Shown in pieces: positions 33,589-44,979 of a DNA stretch of 64,000 bases (positions within the stretch are counted from its first letter, which is position 1; the number at the start of each line of letters is the position of its first letter). Origin of the DNA: Pilatotrama ljubarskyi (lineage: Eukaryota > Basidiomycota > Agaricomycetes > Polyporales > Polyporaceae); the NCBI GenBank assembly GCA_022385805.1, contig MU277680.1, positions 132,693 through 196,692 on the forward strand. The letters are read 5' to 3'. Made by a program: the position numbers and the translations under genes. The notes beneath the pieces were generated by a model. That model had not been told where the DNA came from. It saw only the letters and a list, made by a program, of their open reading frames with translations, and ran no database searches.

Positions 33589-33632
33589 CTAGTAGAATGG
33601 GCCTATAGTCCGGTCAGCCGGAGATGTCTAAG
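33541..33632. repeat. Two direct copies of a 26-nt unit
   Basis: The unit begins TAGTCCGGTCAGCCGGAGAT and continues GTCTAA. It occurs at 33541-33566 and again starting near 33606, about 65 bases apart. Each unit contains the small inverted repeat CCGG-TCAG-CCGG. Confidence 0.8.
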
Positions 33633-34792
33633 TAGGTAGAGTGTCGGCGAACGTATCGAAGCAGTAAGGCCACAAGGGGGCGCAGTTCCTCCGCCGACGG
33701 ATGAAGATGCGAGTATATCAGTATGGGCGCTGATGTATGATGGGGAAACGAGGGTCAAAAACTCAGAGTACTCGCATGGCATGTCGAGTTCGCCATCAAA
33801 GTGAGGCTACGTCAGCGTCTGCAGCTCAACGCCTTCGATCGTGGTCAGAGGCTGGAGGCGCACCGAGCAGGGCCGCGTTCGTTGTGGCGTTGGTCACAGT
33901 GTCGCGTCCATCACAGCGCGCACGTCACATCACGTCCGGACCGACGGAGCGGTGGTCTGCTCCGAGTCCGAAACTTGCTCTCAGTGCGAGTAAAGGCGAC
34001 CCGGAATGCTACCATCGAACTTACCTCTCCCCGCGCCGCGAACCTTCATTCGCTTTCCGACCGCTCGCGCTTCAAACGCGTTCAAATCGCACCCTGACGC
34101 GTTGAGCCAGGTTGAGCCGGCCGTGTTCCGGGGTACCTGGGCCTCCTTGACCGCGCCCATCCGTACGCTGACCCACGCGCCCTCTTAAGGATATCGCCAT
34201 CGTCGCTCCCACAGTAAGTCCAATAAGGGACTAATTGCTAGTAGAGCTCTCGGTCATCTATCACACATGCACAGCAGCAGGCCACAAGATCGACGCCGGC
34301 CTCCAACATCCGTGATCCCTGTTGCCAACTGTTGCCAAGCCCTCTCACGGCGAGCACACCCGATTCGGGAATCGCACAACTTGAATGGTGTTTAGCAGTG
34401 CTACAGCGCTTCGTTGTTCTTTGCCGTCAGGCGGCCTGAGTCAGGGCCCTCTTCCATAACCTTGTGAAAGTCTCGCAACAGCTTGCATGAAGATACCATT
34501 GGGGCGAATAGTCGAGTTCAAAGCCTTGTGATAGCCTCCTGCTTAGCTATAACACCCCCAGCTTCTAGCCATATTCGCGGCATGGGCATCCACTCTGCTC
34601 CACGATGACAGAAGTCGGCATCTCTCCAATACCAGTCCATGCCCGCCGTCTCTGCCAACACACCTCCTCGAGGCACCCTCTGGTCTCCATGGACACGCAT
34701 GTCATGTATTTTCGATCGACGGCCTCGTAGCGCCGCCGGTGTACTTAGCCCGCGTTCGCTTGCACCACTGGCACCAGACCGGACACGGTCGA

Positions 34793-34799
34793 TATAAAA
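34793..34799 (+). promoter_or_regulatory. TATA box of the secreted Kre9-like gene
   Basis: TATAAAA lies about 105 bases before the ATG at 34900, followed by a C/T-rich leader. This is a good core promoter position for a fungal secreted-protein gene. Confidence 0.6.
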
Positions 34800-34899
34800 C
34801 AAGGGCGCGTCCACCTCGCCATTCTCCATCCCGCCGATCCCTTCGAATCCGCATCAGCCTCCCTCGGAACCTCCGCCTTTGGACAGAACGCCAGACAGG

Positions 34900-35601
34900 A
34901 TGCTCACCCAGACGCTTGCCCTCTTTGCTACCGTCGCCCTCGGCGCGTCCTCCGCGCTCGCGCAGCTTCCGCCGCTCACCATCGACACGCCGAGCAACGT
35001 CAAGCAGTGCTCGACGACGACGTTCACCTGGTCCGGCGGTCAAAGTGCGCACGCTCTCTTCTCGCCTGCGCTAGACGGGCTTGTCGCTGACCGTCCGTAC
35101 TACTTTCGCTTCTTCGTGCCGCCCGTCATGGTGGCTTGCAGGCCCGTACTACCTCGTACGTCTCACGCTCCCTCGCCCCGTCCAATCCCTCGCTGACACG
35201 TTTGTACCGTAGGAGTGAGCCCTGCGACACTCACCGCGCATTCAAGATGCATACACTGACGTATATGCTCGCCTCTCTGCAGAGTCCGCCGTAACGGCGT
35301 CCCGCTCGAGTCTTTCGGCACGTTCGGCACGAACTCGCTCGTCTGGCAGGTCGACGTCACGACCGGTACGTCCCCCGCCCCCTTTGTGAACCGTTTCAGG
35401 GACTGACGGCGTGCGCGCGCGGGGGAAAGGTTCGCAAATGCAGCTGCTGCTCACCGACGCGGCGTCGGGCGTCGCGCAGTCCGCGCCGTTCCGCATCGCC
35501 CCTGGATGTGCGTATTCGTTCTCTTCCGTGGTTTGGCTTTGCTGACGCCGCGTGCCCGGGGAATTTCAGTCAACAACTGCACTCTCCAGCCTGGGTTCTG
35601 A
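34900..35601 (+). CDS. Small secreted Kre9/Knh1-like domain protein without Ser/Thr tail
   Basis: About five exons: 34900-35044, a short exon near 35140-35155, 35283 to about 35366, about 35431-35508, and about 35572-35601. A signal peptide (LFATVALGASSALAQ) precedes an Ig-like domain: LTIDTPSNVKQCSTTTFTW, PYYL, NSLVWQVDVTTG, MQLLLTDAASG. This is the pattern of the Kre9/Knh1 N-terminal domain. It stops right after the domain at NNCTLQPGF, so the Ser/Thr tail and GPI signal of the gene at 4731 are missing and the product should be free or only loosely wall-bound. Two cysteines, one near each end, may pair. The donor of the short exon is uncertain. Confidence 0.65.
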
Positions 35602-36544
35602 ATCTTAGCGCGCAGGAGTCGGGACTGAGTGATACTGGTCGGCTGCGGTGGGAGTGCGTCTACGCGCGCACGCTGACCCTTGTTTGGTCTGTCCGCGCGC
35701 GACGTCGTCGAGTAGATGTTGTGTGGAGGCTATTACTCGTATACCCATGAGGATTTGCCCTCGAGTCGTATGTCATGTACTTGACGAGTGCAGCGTGTCG
35801 CGCGTGAAGGCATGGCGGACAGACACGAGCTCAAGACGGTTCGCGCAGGCTTCGCGCGCTCCACATATGTACAACGGGGGGGCGCCGGCATTTCCGACTC
35901 GGGATCGGACGAAGGGACCTTCCTCGACCAGATCGCCGGGAAGCAGTGCGCCCGGGGGACTGCACCGCATTCGCGCTCACGATCGAGCTATGTACACCAG
36001 AAGAGCCCTGAACCTACACATGTAGATCGAGTATCTCTTGTTCGCATCTCAGAGCAGGGTCCGCGCTCAGCGCTCCTGCAGCGTCCTCTCACGCCTTTCG
36101 GTGCCGAGTAGACGCAATCGAGGGTAGCTGAACGCCATTTTTACGCTACTCGAGGAGCCTACGTCGCCAAACAAACCCAAGCAACCCCTCGATGCGCGAC
36201 GGACTGCCCCATGTTCATAGCTGCGGTCCAGGTGTTGGCTGACAGTGATTGTAGATTCGCTGGGCACATGAAGGTTCGACGAGGCGGACTCTCAAGCACT
36301 GCAGCTGGGATGCTGGGTCGACCGCGAGTGACTCGATTGTTATGGGATCACTATAGTACAGTTCGAGGCTCGTGAACGTTCACTGGTATCTAAGATGGTG
36401 GTACCAAATGGCAAACGGCCTTCCTGCCGGAAAGACGAAGATGGCAGGGAAAGTAAGTATAGCAAGCACTATGAGCCTCTCCACTTCCGCGGCTACTTCC
36501 TCTCCCGCGAATCTCTGATCTCCCCGCTCACCTCCCCACGCGGT
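35602..36544. other. Intergenic, contains second copy of duplicated segment
   Basis: No gene is supported. The match to the region downstream of gene B begins weakly near 35890 (TCCTCGACCAGATCGC is shared with about 32610) and becomes clear at 36087-36453. Confidence 0.5.
36087..36453. repeat. Diverged duplicated non-coding segment, copy 2
   Basis: Second copy of the segment at 32749-33110, in the same orientation, with many substitutions and small indels. The terminal hairpin (CCTGCC...GGCAGG, near 36424-36449) and its loop AAAGACGAAGAT are the best-kept part. Confidence 0.6.
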
Positions 36545-37840
36545 TCAAGAGCGCGCTCCGCGGCGGTGCCTCTTGGAACACGCCTTGTCGATATGTCGCT
36601 TGCACGCCGAATAGCGCTGCACCTTCTCCACGCCACACAGCGGACACCGGTGTACCAGCTGCAAGTGGACGTTGAGGACGTGCCTCCCCAGGCTGTCCGC
36701 GGTCATCGGCTCCTTCGTCACGCACGGCTTCCCGTCGCGCGTCGGGAGCGGGCACGCGTGCACGCACGCCTTCGCGCCGCACGAGTCGCCCGCGGCGCAC
36801 AGGTCCTTGTGGTGCACCGTCTTGAAGTGCCCGCGCCAGATCGAGTCCACCGGCGCGAGCTTGACTCCGCAGTTCGGCATGGGGCAGAACAGGCCCTCCT
36901 TGGGCGGCACGGCGATGGGCTTCGGGCCGTCGTTGCAGGTGGACGCTCGTGCCTCCCTCGAAGGCGGGCGCGAGGACGGGGCGGATGGGGCGGGGTTGGG
37001 TGAGGGATGAGAGGCCGTGCACTTGGCCTTCTTCGACGGGCTGGACCAGATCTCGGCATCCGGTGCGCCCCGCTTCCGCTCGCATCGGCCCGGCGCGCTC
37101 GGGCGTGACACTGGGACTGTCGGCCTGCGGTGACAAGCGTCAGCTCCTGCCATGCTATAGCTCAAGCGGAAGGACGTACTGGACAAGCAGTGCGCTCCAG
37201 GGCGCTTTTGGCTCTGCGGGGAGAGGACTGGATCGCGAAGGGGAAGGGCCACCCAGAGGCTGCCCATAGGATGCCGCCCGCACGGCCAGCTCGCCCGTCG
37301 GGATGACCTGCGGCAAGGAGATATCGACGCCGATCTCCTCAGCCGCGGACGGCCGTGCATCCTGGCGATGATTGTGTGCAGCCGGATAGCTCGGCACGAC
37401 GGAGCACGCGGCCGCGGGAGACCAGCTCGCGGTAGTCTCCATCCCGCATCCAAAATCAAGCCCGGCCGCGTATGTGTGCGGCACAGCGGGCTCGATTGCG
37501 GGGAAGGCAGAGTCCAGCCAATTGGAGGGCTCTACCAGAAGCGGGTAGGACGCGTCCCAAGGCAGGTCGGATGCGTCCTTCGAGGGGAAAGTCACGTCCA
37601 AGCGCGGGTAAGACGGGCCGTAAGAGATAGGCTCGTCCGAACCGTCTTCGGCGGACAGACTGTCGATGTCGAAGTACTGCCGCATGAAGTCCAGCTCGGA
37701 CGCGTCGGAACTGAGCCAGTGGCGGAGTGCGTGATCAGCGAAGAGAGAGGCTGCGGTCCGGAACGCGTTCACCTCATATATAGTTCTTCGAACGGAGAGG
37801 AGGCAAAGATCTGTTCGAAGTAGTCGGAGAATGCGGCCAT
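36545..37840 (-). CDS. C2H2-like zinc-finger protein, putative transcription factor
   Basis: Exons 37773-37840, 37180-37710 and 36545-37124 (introns 62 and 55 nt, in phase) give 392 residues. The first half is acidic and low in complexity (aspartate- and serine-rich, as in activation regions). A basic stretch with SPSKKAK could be a nuclear signal. The C-terminal third holds Cys/His clusters: FCPMPNCG with HFKTVHH, a CAAGDSCGAKACVHACP block, and CPLCG with HIDKAC, ending in basic KRHRRGARS. These are atypical C2H2-like fingers. A role in DNA binding is inferred; I cannot name a target. A TATATATA run at 37979 lies about 140 bases upstream. Confidence 0.7.
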
Positions 37841-38853
37841 GGTATATTGCGAGGATGAAGGGCTGAGGGGGGTAGAGGGCCCGTTTCTGGAGGCGAGTAG
37901 GGAGTGGGGTATCGCAGTAGGAGATATAGCTGGGGAGGAGGGCGAGAGTGGAGGATGAGCTGAGCGCAGGCGTCGCCCTATATATATGTCTTGCATAAAG
38001 AAATCCAGGTCGCGTCGGGCGACGCCAGACGTTCCATGTGCTTCAACGCCGTGCCACAGCTGTGTCCCGCCCTCCGGCCAATAGCTAGGCATTATCGCAG
38101 GTCGCGCTTTGGTTTTCCTCGTCATCGACGGCGCCACCAAAGCTGAAGTCAAAGCATAGGTGATTAGGCGCCTGTCACGTAAATGCGTAGTTCCGCCCTC
38201 GTTCTGGCCTCTTTCCGGTTTTGTACATCTTCAACGAGTCCTAATGGTGCATGTGCGCGAGATCTTCAAGCTTCGGGGCGTAAATCACACTCACCGTCGT
38301 CCAGGAGGACTGTGAGCAACGCTCTCGAGCGGGCGCTTACCACCCCAAGCTTGGTGCAACGTGGCCGTCACACCTCCTGTCACACGCAAAGCGCATGATG
38401 GGGAAGTCACTCTCGATGCAAGGCTTTGCACCGAGGAAACGGACTAGTAAGACTTACAAGAGAAAGCACCTGAGACAGTCGAATCGATGAGTGTAAGGTC
38501 CGTATCGGGTTGGTGGAGGGATGAGCGCGGTCTGGCAGGCCGAGGAGCTCGGAGGAGACGGTGAAGCGCACGGTCACACCAATTTAAGCCACAGTTGGTT
38601 GCCTCTTGTCGGTGAGGCAGGAGTTGCATTGCTGCTCTGGGATGAGTGCTCAGATTAAATGCCAGGCTTGTGCGCGTATGACAACGAAAACTCGACATAC
38701 CAAAATGTTCACGACCGTGCGCCCGCCTTGGCCCTGCCTTCGCTTTCGCAGAACGATTTTGTCACTGTGCGCACGCTCGCAGCAGGGCACCAAAGAGCAG
38801 GAATATCATAGATCCAGAGAATAAACAACAGGTATAGTAGTACAAGGTCCGCA
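37841..38853. other. Intergenic, about 1 kb
   Basis: It holds the promoter of the zinc-finger gene (TATA-like run at 37979-37986) and the 3' flank of the VPS26 gene. No other coding exon is supported. Confidence 0.5.
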
Positions 38854-40173
38854 TCAGTTCTGAAGACACAAAGCGAGTCAACGCGGCGCGCTTCATCGAG
38901 GCAACTAATGCGACTCACTTCTGGTATCCTGAAGATGGTAATTTCCTAAGAATACACACTCTTCAGAACTAGAGATGGCGTATTGTCACTATGAGACGCC
39001 CACCTGTTGCTTGAAATACCGCCTGTTCTCCTCGTCGATGAGGACCAGGTTCAAGTAGTACCGTGTGCTGAACTTCTTGTTGACGTCTCGGAACGTAGGT
39101 GTCAAGTCAAAGCCACCGAGGAAGAGGCGTATCGGGATCGTCTCGCCTGACAGGTCAACGTTAACCTCTACTACCACTTGAACATCAGCTTGGCAGCGCA
39201 CTTACCTCGCACAGGTGCGCCGTCCATGATCTCAAACTTGGTGATCGTCTCGGACTCGTTGTACTGGTTTGGTGGCGCTCCCGTCGTCTCTCGTCGGATG
39301 ATAGACAGCTCCATGTGCTTGATCTTGATGCGCACGAGTAGGAAGTAGATCTTGCCCACGATGACGTCCTTCAAGTGGTATCTGCAGAATACTCGGTGAA
39401 GGCAATCCTCGGGAACAAGGAGAGTTGTGCGCACTTGGACTTGTTGTACTCAAATTCAATGTGCAAGCAGTCCTCAATGCCCACTTCCATCTTGATGGAG
39501 TTGTTGCTGTCTGGGGGCATGCGGTACGAATGTACCCATATGTCCCTCTCCTTCGTCACGTCTGCTATCCGTCGGGAGATAGTAACTTTGATGAAGTACC
39601 TGAAATTACGAAGGTGAATACCATACTGGCTTACGATGATGGTGCAGCTGTGACGGACCTGAGCTTGACATTGATTCCTTGGTAGCTCTCGTACTGCTTC
39701 TCCACATTCTTGAACAGGAAGTCGAACGTCTGTGCTTGCCGCATCTCGCCCGGTGCTGCTAGTTCTTGTGATAGTGACAGGAACTCATGATGGTGTCCCC
39801 GGTCATAGAAAAGCTCTAGTAACGGCCCAGGGTGAGAGGCTACTGCGCTAGTACGACGCGCGTACTCACCAATGCTGCCAATGAACTCAACCTTGATTCC
39901 TTCGTGTGCGAGCTTCTTCCCGTCACGAACACGAACGGTCACCTGGGCGCATTGCAGTTAGGACTTGATATCTGATGTTGAGTCGCCAAGAGACGAGCGG
40001 TGCGAGTGCATATACCAAGAACATACCTGTCCCGCGACCGACTCTCCGTCATAGTAGACCGGGCAGGAGATGGTCTTGTCCTTCTCACCCTTCATCTCCA
40101 CTTTCTTCCTCTCATCCTCCCCTTCAAGCTTAATGTCGACATCGACCTGAGACGCGAAGAAGTATGCGGCCAT
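38854..40173 (-). CDS. VPS26: Retromer subunit VPS26
   Basis: Eight exons: 40027-40173, 39870-39942, 39659-39815, 39435-39599, 39206-39381, 39004-39146, 38919-38945 and 38854-38859, giving 297 residues. The arrestin-like fold is recognisable throughout: [114 protein letters not shown]. VPS26 joins VPS35 and VPS29 in the retromer, which returns cargo such as sorting receptors from endosomes to the Golgi. The end is built from a 27-nt exon and a last coding exon of only two codons (Asn-stop), which I infer from splice signals and the family's length. Confidence 0.95.
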
Positions 40174-40831
40174 GATGAGGGAGAGAAGAGAGCAGTTGTG
40201 CGCAGTTTCGCGGACGGAGACTGCGACTGTCAACACTGCAGTGACTGTACCGGCGGACCGGGGTAAGCGCTGGCTGGTACGGCACCCGCCGCAAAGCTGG
40301 TCTTGCTGCTCGTAACTTACATACAAGGACGTCTGATATCCTGCGTGAATCCGCCGGTACTATTGCGTCTCAATCATCTTGAACTGCCCTTTTGCATCCA
40401 GGCTAATGGACCACACTTACAAGGAAGGGACTCATCGTGAAGTAACACGAGTCGGTGGCATGCATTGAAGCAGCTCATGCTGGTCTGTGAAGCATGGCCT
40501 ATGCGTAAGTTTGCAGTTGATAACATGCACGATGTTTCGAGGCTTTGTCCGTGCCACCTGCACGCTGTCTCCGTGAATGATTGCATTGCAAGTGTACCCC
40601 AGGCCGTTTGGCGAACATGACATAGTGCCTAACAAGCTAACCGGTCCAACGCAAGACCACCCAAGCTATATATCCTCGATCTGACCCTCATCAACCTTAT
40701 CCCCCAATACCAGCCGGAAGAAAACCACCGTAAGACCCTATGGAACCGATTGGTTGCCACCTGCTGAAGTAGCTGTGAGTATCAGATTTCGCACAGGATC
40801 GAACACTCACTGACCAAGCGGAGCCTCTTGC
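40174..40831. other. Intergenic between VPS26 and Cys-rich secreted gene
   Basis: It should carry the VPS26 promoter and the 3' end of the next minus-strand gene. No gene is seen. Confidence 0.5.
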
Positions 40832-41393
40832 TTAGAGAGAAGAGACGAGGATGGAGGCGGTCTCCGGAGTGAGACAGAAGCCGCTCGCCATCTGCGTGCC
40901 GCACTCGGAGAGAATGTTGCAGGAGCCGTTGCAGCCCACCTCGTCGCAGAAACCGACGTCCTTGGTAGCGGCGATGCACGCCGTCCCGGCGGCGTCGAGG
41001 CACGTAGCTCCGCCATTGTAGACCGTGCAGGTGCCACCGCAGATGCTACCGATGGCCTTGGTGCAGTAGGTCACCGTGGTGGTCTGTGCGGAGCGCTTGG
41101 CGAGCGGGTTGGGCTTCTCGCCGACGAAGATGAGCTCGGCATCGGTCGTGGCTAGGAAGTGAGCCATCTCAGCGTCACTGATGATGGAGGCGGAGCTCTG
41201 CAAAAGGGGAAGGTCAGTCTACTATGTCGCTTCGTTCTGTGAGGCTTTGCTCACAGCGGCGATGGGCTGGAGAGATGGAGAACGATGAGCAGATCATCTC
41301 ATTTGACACGGTCAACAAGCTCACCGCCGTGGGGCTGGCGACCGCGACAGCGGCGAAAGCAGCGATGGTAGCGAAGAGAGCGGTGAACTGCAT
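40832..41393 (-). CDS. Small secreted ten-cysteine protein with KR processing site
   Basis: Exons 41325-41393, a 12-nt microexon 41255-41266 and 40832-41197, giving about 148 residues. The signal peptide (MQFTALFATIAAFAAVAVAS) is followed by a propeptide-like segment (HFLATTDAELIFVGE) and a dibasic KR, the likely Kex2 cut. The mature part of about 90 residues has ten cysteines spaced YC..IC.GTC...TC...AC...FC..GC.GSC...EC...FC, so five disulfides are possible. Similar small proteins are common in Agaricomycetes; their function is not known to me. A TATAAAA lies about 70 bases upstream. Confidence 0.75.
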
Positions 41394-43086
41394 GTTGTTG
41401 GAGGCTTGTAGTAGTGACGAGGGTGTCTTCACTGCCGTTCCACCGTGCTTGCGCTCAGCCTTTTATACACGCTCCGCGCAGGCCATGGTCTACAACCCCA
41501 GGAACACCACCGGGTTGTCAAAGGTGCGCGCCGTCTCTGCCGCATATCTCGTAGCTTACAATAGCGTTCAAGAGCCGTTGGAGCTTTTCCCGAGGAACGC
41601 TTCTGAACCTGAACTACTGATCTTTCATAGGCCATTGTCAGGTATGTCCGACAGGTGACCTTGTCGTCCACGCCTACCCGTGCCCCTCCCAATGGCTTCA
41701 TGTCGTCGGACACCGGTGAGGAGGGCCTCTCAGGGCAAAGATTCATCAGGACCGGACTTGCGCTGACATGTCCGTGCGTTCTACGAGTACACGCAGTAGG
41801 TACACTGGGCGTCGAAACAGGCACGTGGGAACCGCTCAATGTCTCCTCTAGCGAAGATCATCCACGTTCTCGACTGGCTGAGGAAAGCTGCCTTCTCCCT
41901 CCGCTTGAGATCGGAAGGCTAACTGTCCTCTGAACTACTACCGATATGTTTGTCCTTGGTGAGCAGCACCTCACTGGAGGCCCATGTCGTGGCTGCTGGA
42001 CACTGACGCACGCTGTAGAGTGTAGGCCTTGCACTAAGTCTATCACGCCAATGCTGTCCCCTTCCCGCTATAACACCCACCAGCTCTGCGCAACTCGTCA
42101 AGAACAGAAGCGAGCATAGGAACGCGAGGCATTCACCACGGCCCGACTGCGTACCTACCCCAGCTTCCACCGGAGCGGCAGTCAATACGGCTTGTGTACA
42201 CTCCTTCGGTTAAATGGTCGGGCTTGCACGGTCCTACAGTGTGCGCGACTACACCCGGAAATTAACTATTCCCGGAATGCTCATCTACCGCTACCGTCCT
42301 TCGATAGTAAGGTGTGGAGGTTATACCTGGACCGCTCGATCCCTACCGGTGTAGCGGAGATCCGGAGATGAGCAAGGATAGGCATCATGCCGGTGGTCCT
42401 TGTGTCGGTCTGCTTCTCGTTCCCGTGCACGGTGCCGATCAGCTGATTTTCTTAAGAGTGCACTCAATCGTTGGCGGCTGTGACCAGGTGGAATGCAGGT
42501 ACCCCTAGGCCAGTGCTCCACTAGTCGCAGGTCAGTAGTCTCAAGTGATTTCACTATAACTCTCATGGTTCTAATCTGAATGTCCAAAAGACTCAATCTC
42601 CTCAAGATCGACTACGCAGACGTCCTGTCTTGCAGCAGATGGCACGGACTCCGCACCGCCATAAATAGCTGTTGTTCCTGAAGTTGCTCCCTCCCCCCGG
42701 CGCTTGCTCTCACAACTTGCTCAAGATTGACATTTCGTCCGACGCTGCCGGTCTGTTCTATTGTATCTCTGTATCAGCAGAGTCACCCGAACAACCAGGG
42801 ATCGTGGTAATTGCTGCCGGTCAATGCACCGTCAACGCCTGTTTACGCTTGGCATTTGCAACGTTGTAACCCTTGATTTCGCTGCGTGGCCATCTAACTG
42901 TTACCCCAGACTGGTTCATGCTTGGTTACAATGCATGCTAGGCTGTCCAAAATGACTCTGTTCAGCTCGCTGGGCAGGATACGTGTCGACAGCACCGCAA
43001 GCGGTTGACATTGGTTTGTATGTCCGATTCATGCAAGTAACAACATAACAGGTCCATAAAACCGGGGGAGTTAGTCCGACGATGAT
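41394..43086. other. Long intergenic region, 1.7 kb
   Basis: Beyond the promoter of the Cys-rich gene and the 3' end of paralogue C, I see no supported exon, repeat or RNA gene. Confidence 0.45.
41461..41467 (-). promoter_or_regulatory. TATA box of Cys-rich secreted gene
   Basis: TATAAAA on the minus strand, about 70 bases before the ATG at 41393, is a typical core promoter position. Confidence 0.55.
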
Positions 43087-43725
43087 TCACTTGCAATTGG
43101 CCACGACGCCCTGGCCGGCCGTCGCTGCGCTGGACAGCTGGGTCAGCGCCTTCTGCAGCGTCCCTCGGGCGGCGGAGTCACTCCTACGGATACGGGTGAG
43201 TGATCAATTAGTGACCGTCCCGGAGCTGACGCTCACCCGGAGAGGGTAATGTTCGTCAGAGTGTCGTGCGCAGCAGTCAAGTTGCCTTGCACCTGCACTC
43301 GCGCCTCAGCGGGAGCCTGCTGGAGCAAGAGGAGTGCCTTCGCAATGACACCGATGGCGCCCTGCGCTCCAGAAACCGACTCCTCGGTCGACTGCACGCC
43401 GGCCGCGGCTGCGGGGTCCCTGCAAACGGCCAACGTCGTGAGTGCCCTCGAACAGTGTCGCGTGTTTCTGAACGATACTCACGAAGCGACCTGCTTGGAC
43501 AGAGATTTCAGCGTCCCCTGCAACGCCGCGAGATCTGCGACGATGCTCAGGCGGTCGACGTTGCACTGCAGATCACCAATCTGGCGTGCGGCGATCTCGT
43601 GGACAGGAGCTGAGTGCGCAGTCAATGACTCTCTCGCATGGACAGATCAATTCCACAGGTAGCTTACCAGCTTGGAGTTGAGTTCCAGCGAGCAAAGCAA
43701 GGGCGAATGCGAGGAAGCGAACCAT
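43087..43725 (-). CDS. Small secreted two-cysteine protein, paralogue C
   Basis: Exons 43668-43725, 43483-43609, 43237-43419 and 43087-43183 (58, 127, 183 and 97 nt) give 154 residues. A signal peptide (MVRFLAFALALLAGTQLQA) precedes the family core: IGDLQCNVDRLSIV, SVSGAQGAIGVIAKAL, GNLTAAHDTL and terminal ANCK. It is clearly closest to paralogue B (31819), although more than 11 kb away and inverted, so the family has spread by duplication with inversion. Secreted or wall-associated; function unknown. Confidence 0.83.
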
Positions 43726-44979
43726 GTTGTCTGTGCAGAAGAGGAAAAAGGAAAGTAGAGGGTACACGAAGGGCACAGGAGCAACTTGTTTGCACTGCAA
43801 CGGTACGAAGTTGAAAGAACAGCACCGGGCTGCGAGGTAGGGGAGAATGGCTGAAGTTTGATGGAGTTGCGGTCTGCATAGCTCACGCTTTTATAGATCG
43901 AGCCTGCACTGCTGGAACAACTTAAATCATTCACACGCCGCGAGCCAGGAGGCGTTCCTCACCCTATCCTCCGTCTATCGAACGCTGCGGTGCCCGGGTA
44001 TGCGTACAACCGCACAGTGACTGCGTTGACAGTCCATGGATTCACGATGGACACAGTGATGATAGAACCTCTCGCAGCATAGCCTCTCCGTGGGATGTGC
44101 TCAGAAGCCTGCACCGAAGACGTCCGGGTGTCGCTCATACACACCTCATGCCGGTCATTCCCGGGTGAACCTCGCCGCAAGAAGCTCAGGCTCGCGGACG
44201 GCGAGATGTCAGACTTGGTAACCTCACTTGGATACCGTCATTCTCACCATGACTTGAATTCTAGGAACCACCGCGACGCGACTTCCATTCCCGCGGGGCA
44301 TGTCAAGCAAACGGCAATGCCACAAGAAGGCCACTTTGCCCAGCCGACTGTCAACGTTCGGTACATGGTCGCTGAGGGCGGCCAGCCTCACGCTTCACAC
44401 TGCACTGTCCGTGTGCTGTACTACTTTGCTGCACCGCGTGGCTACCAGACGGATTGCGTCCTTCGCCAGCCCATGACCGGAAGCGATCATTAAACGTAGT
44501 GCAGATCCGCGGGACGAGGGGCGCATACAAAATCCAGTGCTGTGATCAGGCCCGGAACCCACACGCAGCTAACCTTTCCTCGCGGCCTCTCTGGTGATCT
44601 CGGAGCATTCGTTCGTAGTTGAGAGGCGTGTCATGCTGTCCCTCACAGTCTCGCCGGAGTGAAGGCACCTCTGGGGCATCTTGACTCGATAACATGAATA
44701 GGATATGCAATAAATGAGTCTGACACCCAAAGCAGGTACAGCACTAGTACGCACTGAAGCAGTCATTCAACTTGGCATGCGCGCAGCCCCATGGTGACCA
44801 CGCTCTCAAGCTGACGGCCTGCGGAATGGTCGATACATGCTGTTGGTACAACCATACACTACACTCCCATGAATAGTCCGGGTTCTCGAACCCATTCCAG
44901 GACGACACCGCGTCCGTACATGCCCACGCCCCTACCAAACAGATACAGGAGGGCTCGACCTCTAGGTAACACCAAGTTC
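43726..44979. other. Intergenic, 1.25 kb
   Basis: It holds the promoter of paralogue C and the 3' flank of the membrane-protein gene. A 132-codon plus-strand frame at 44095-44493 shows no domain and is not supported. Confidence 0.45.
43889..43895 (-). promoter_or_regulatory. TATA box of small secreted protein gene C
   Basis: TATAAAA on the minus strand, about 165-170 bases before the ATG at 43725, matches the spacing seen for paralogues A and B. Confidence 0.5.

Larger units (their letters stand above)
33132..34899. other. Long intergenic region with a direct repeat
   Basis: Apart from the fragment on the minus strand and the direct repeat near 33541, no gene is seen. The right end is the promoter of the gene at 34900, with a TATA box at 34793. 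Confidence 0.45.
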
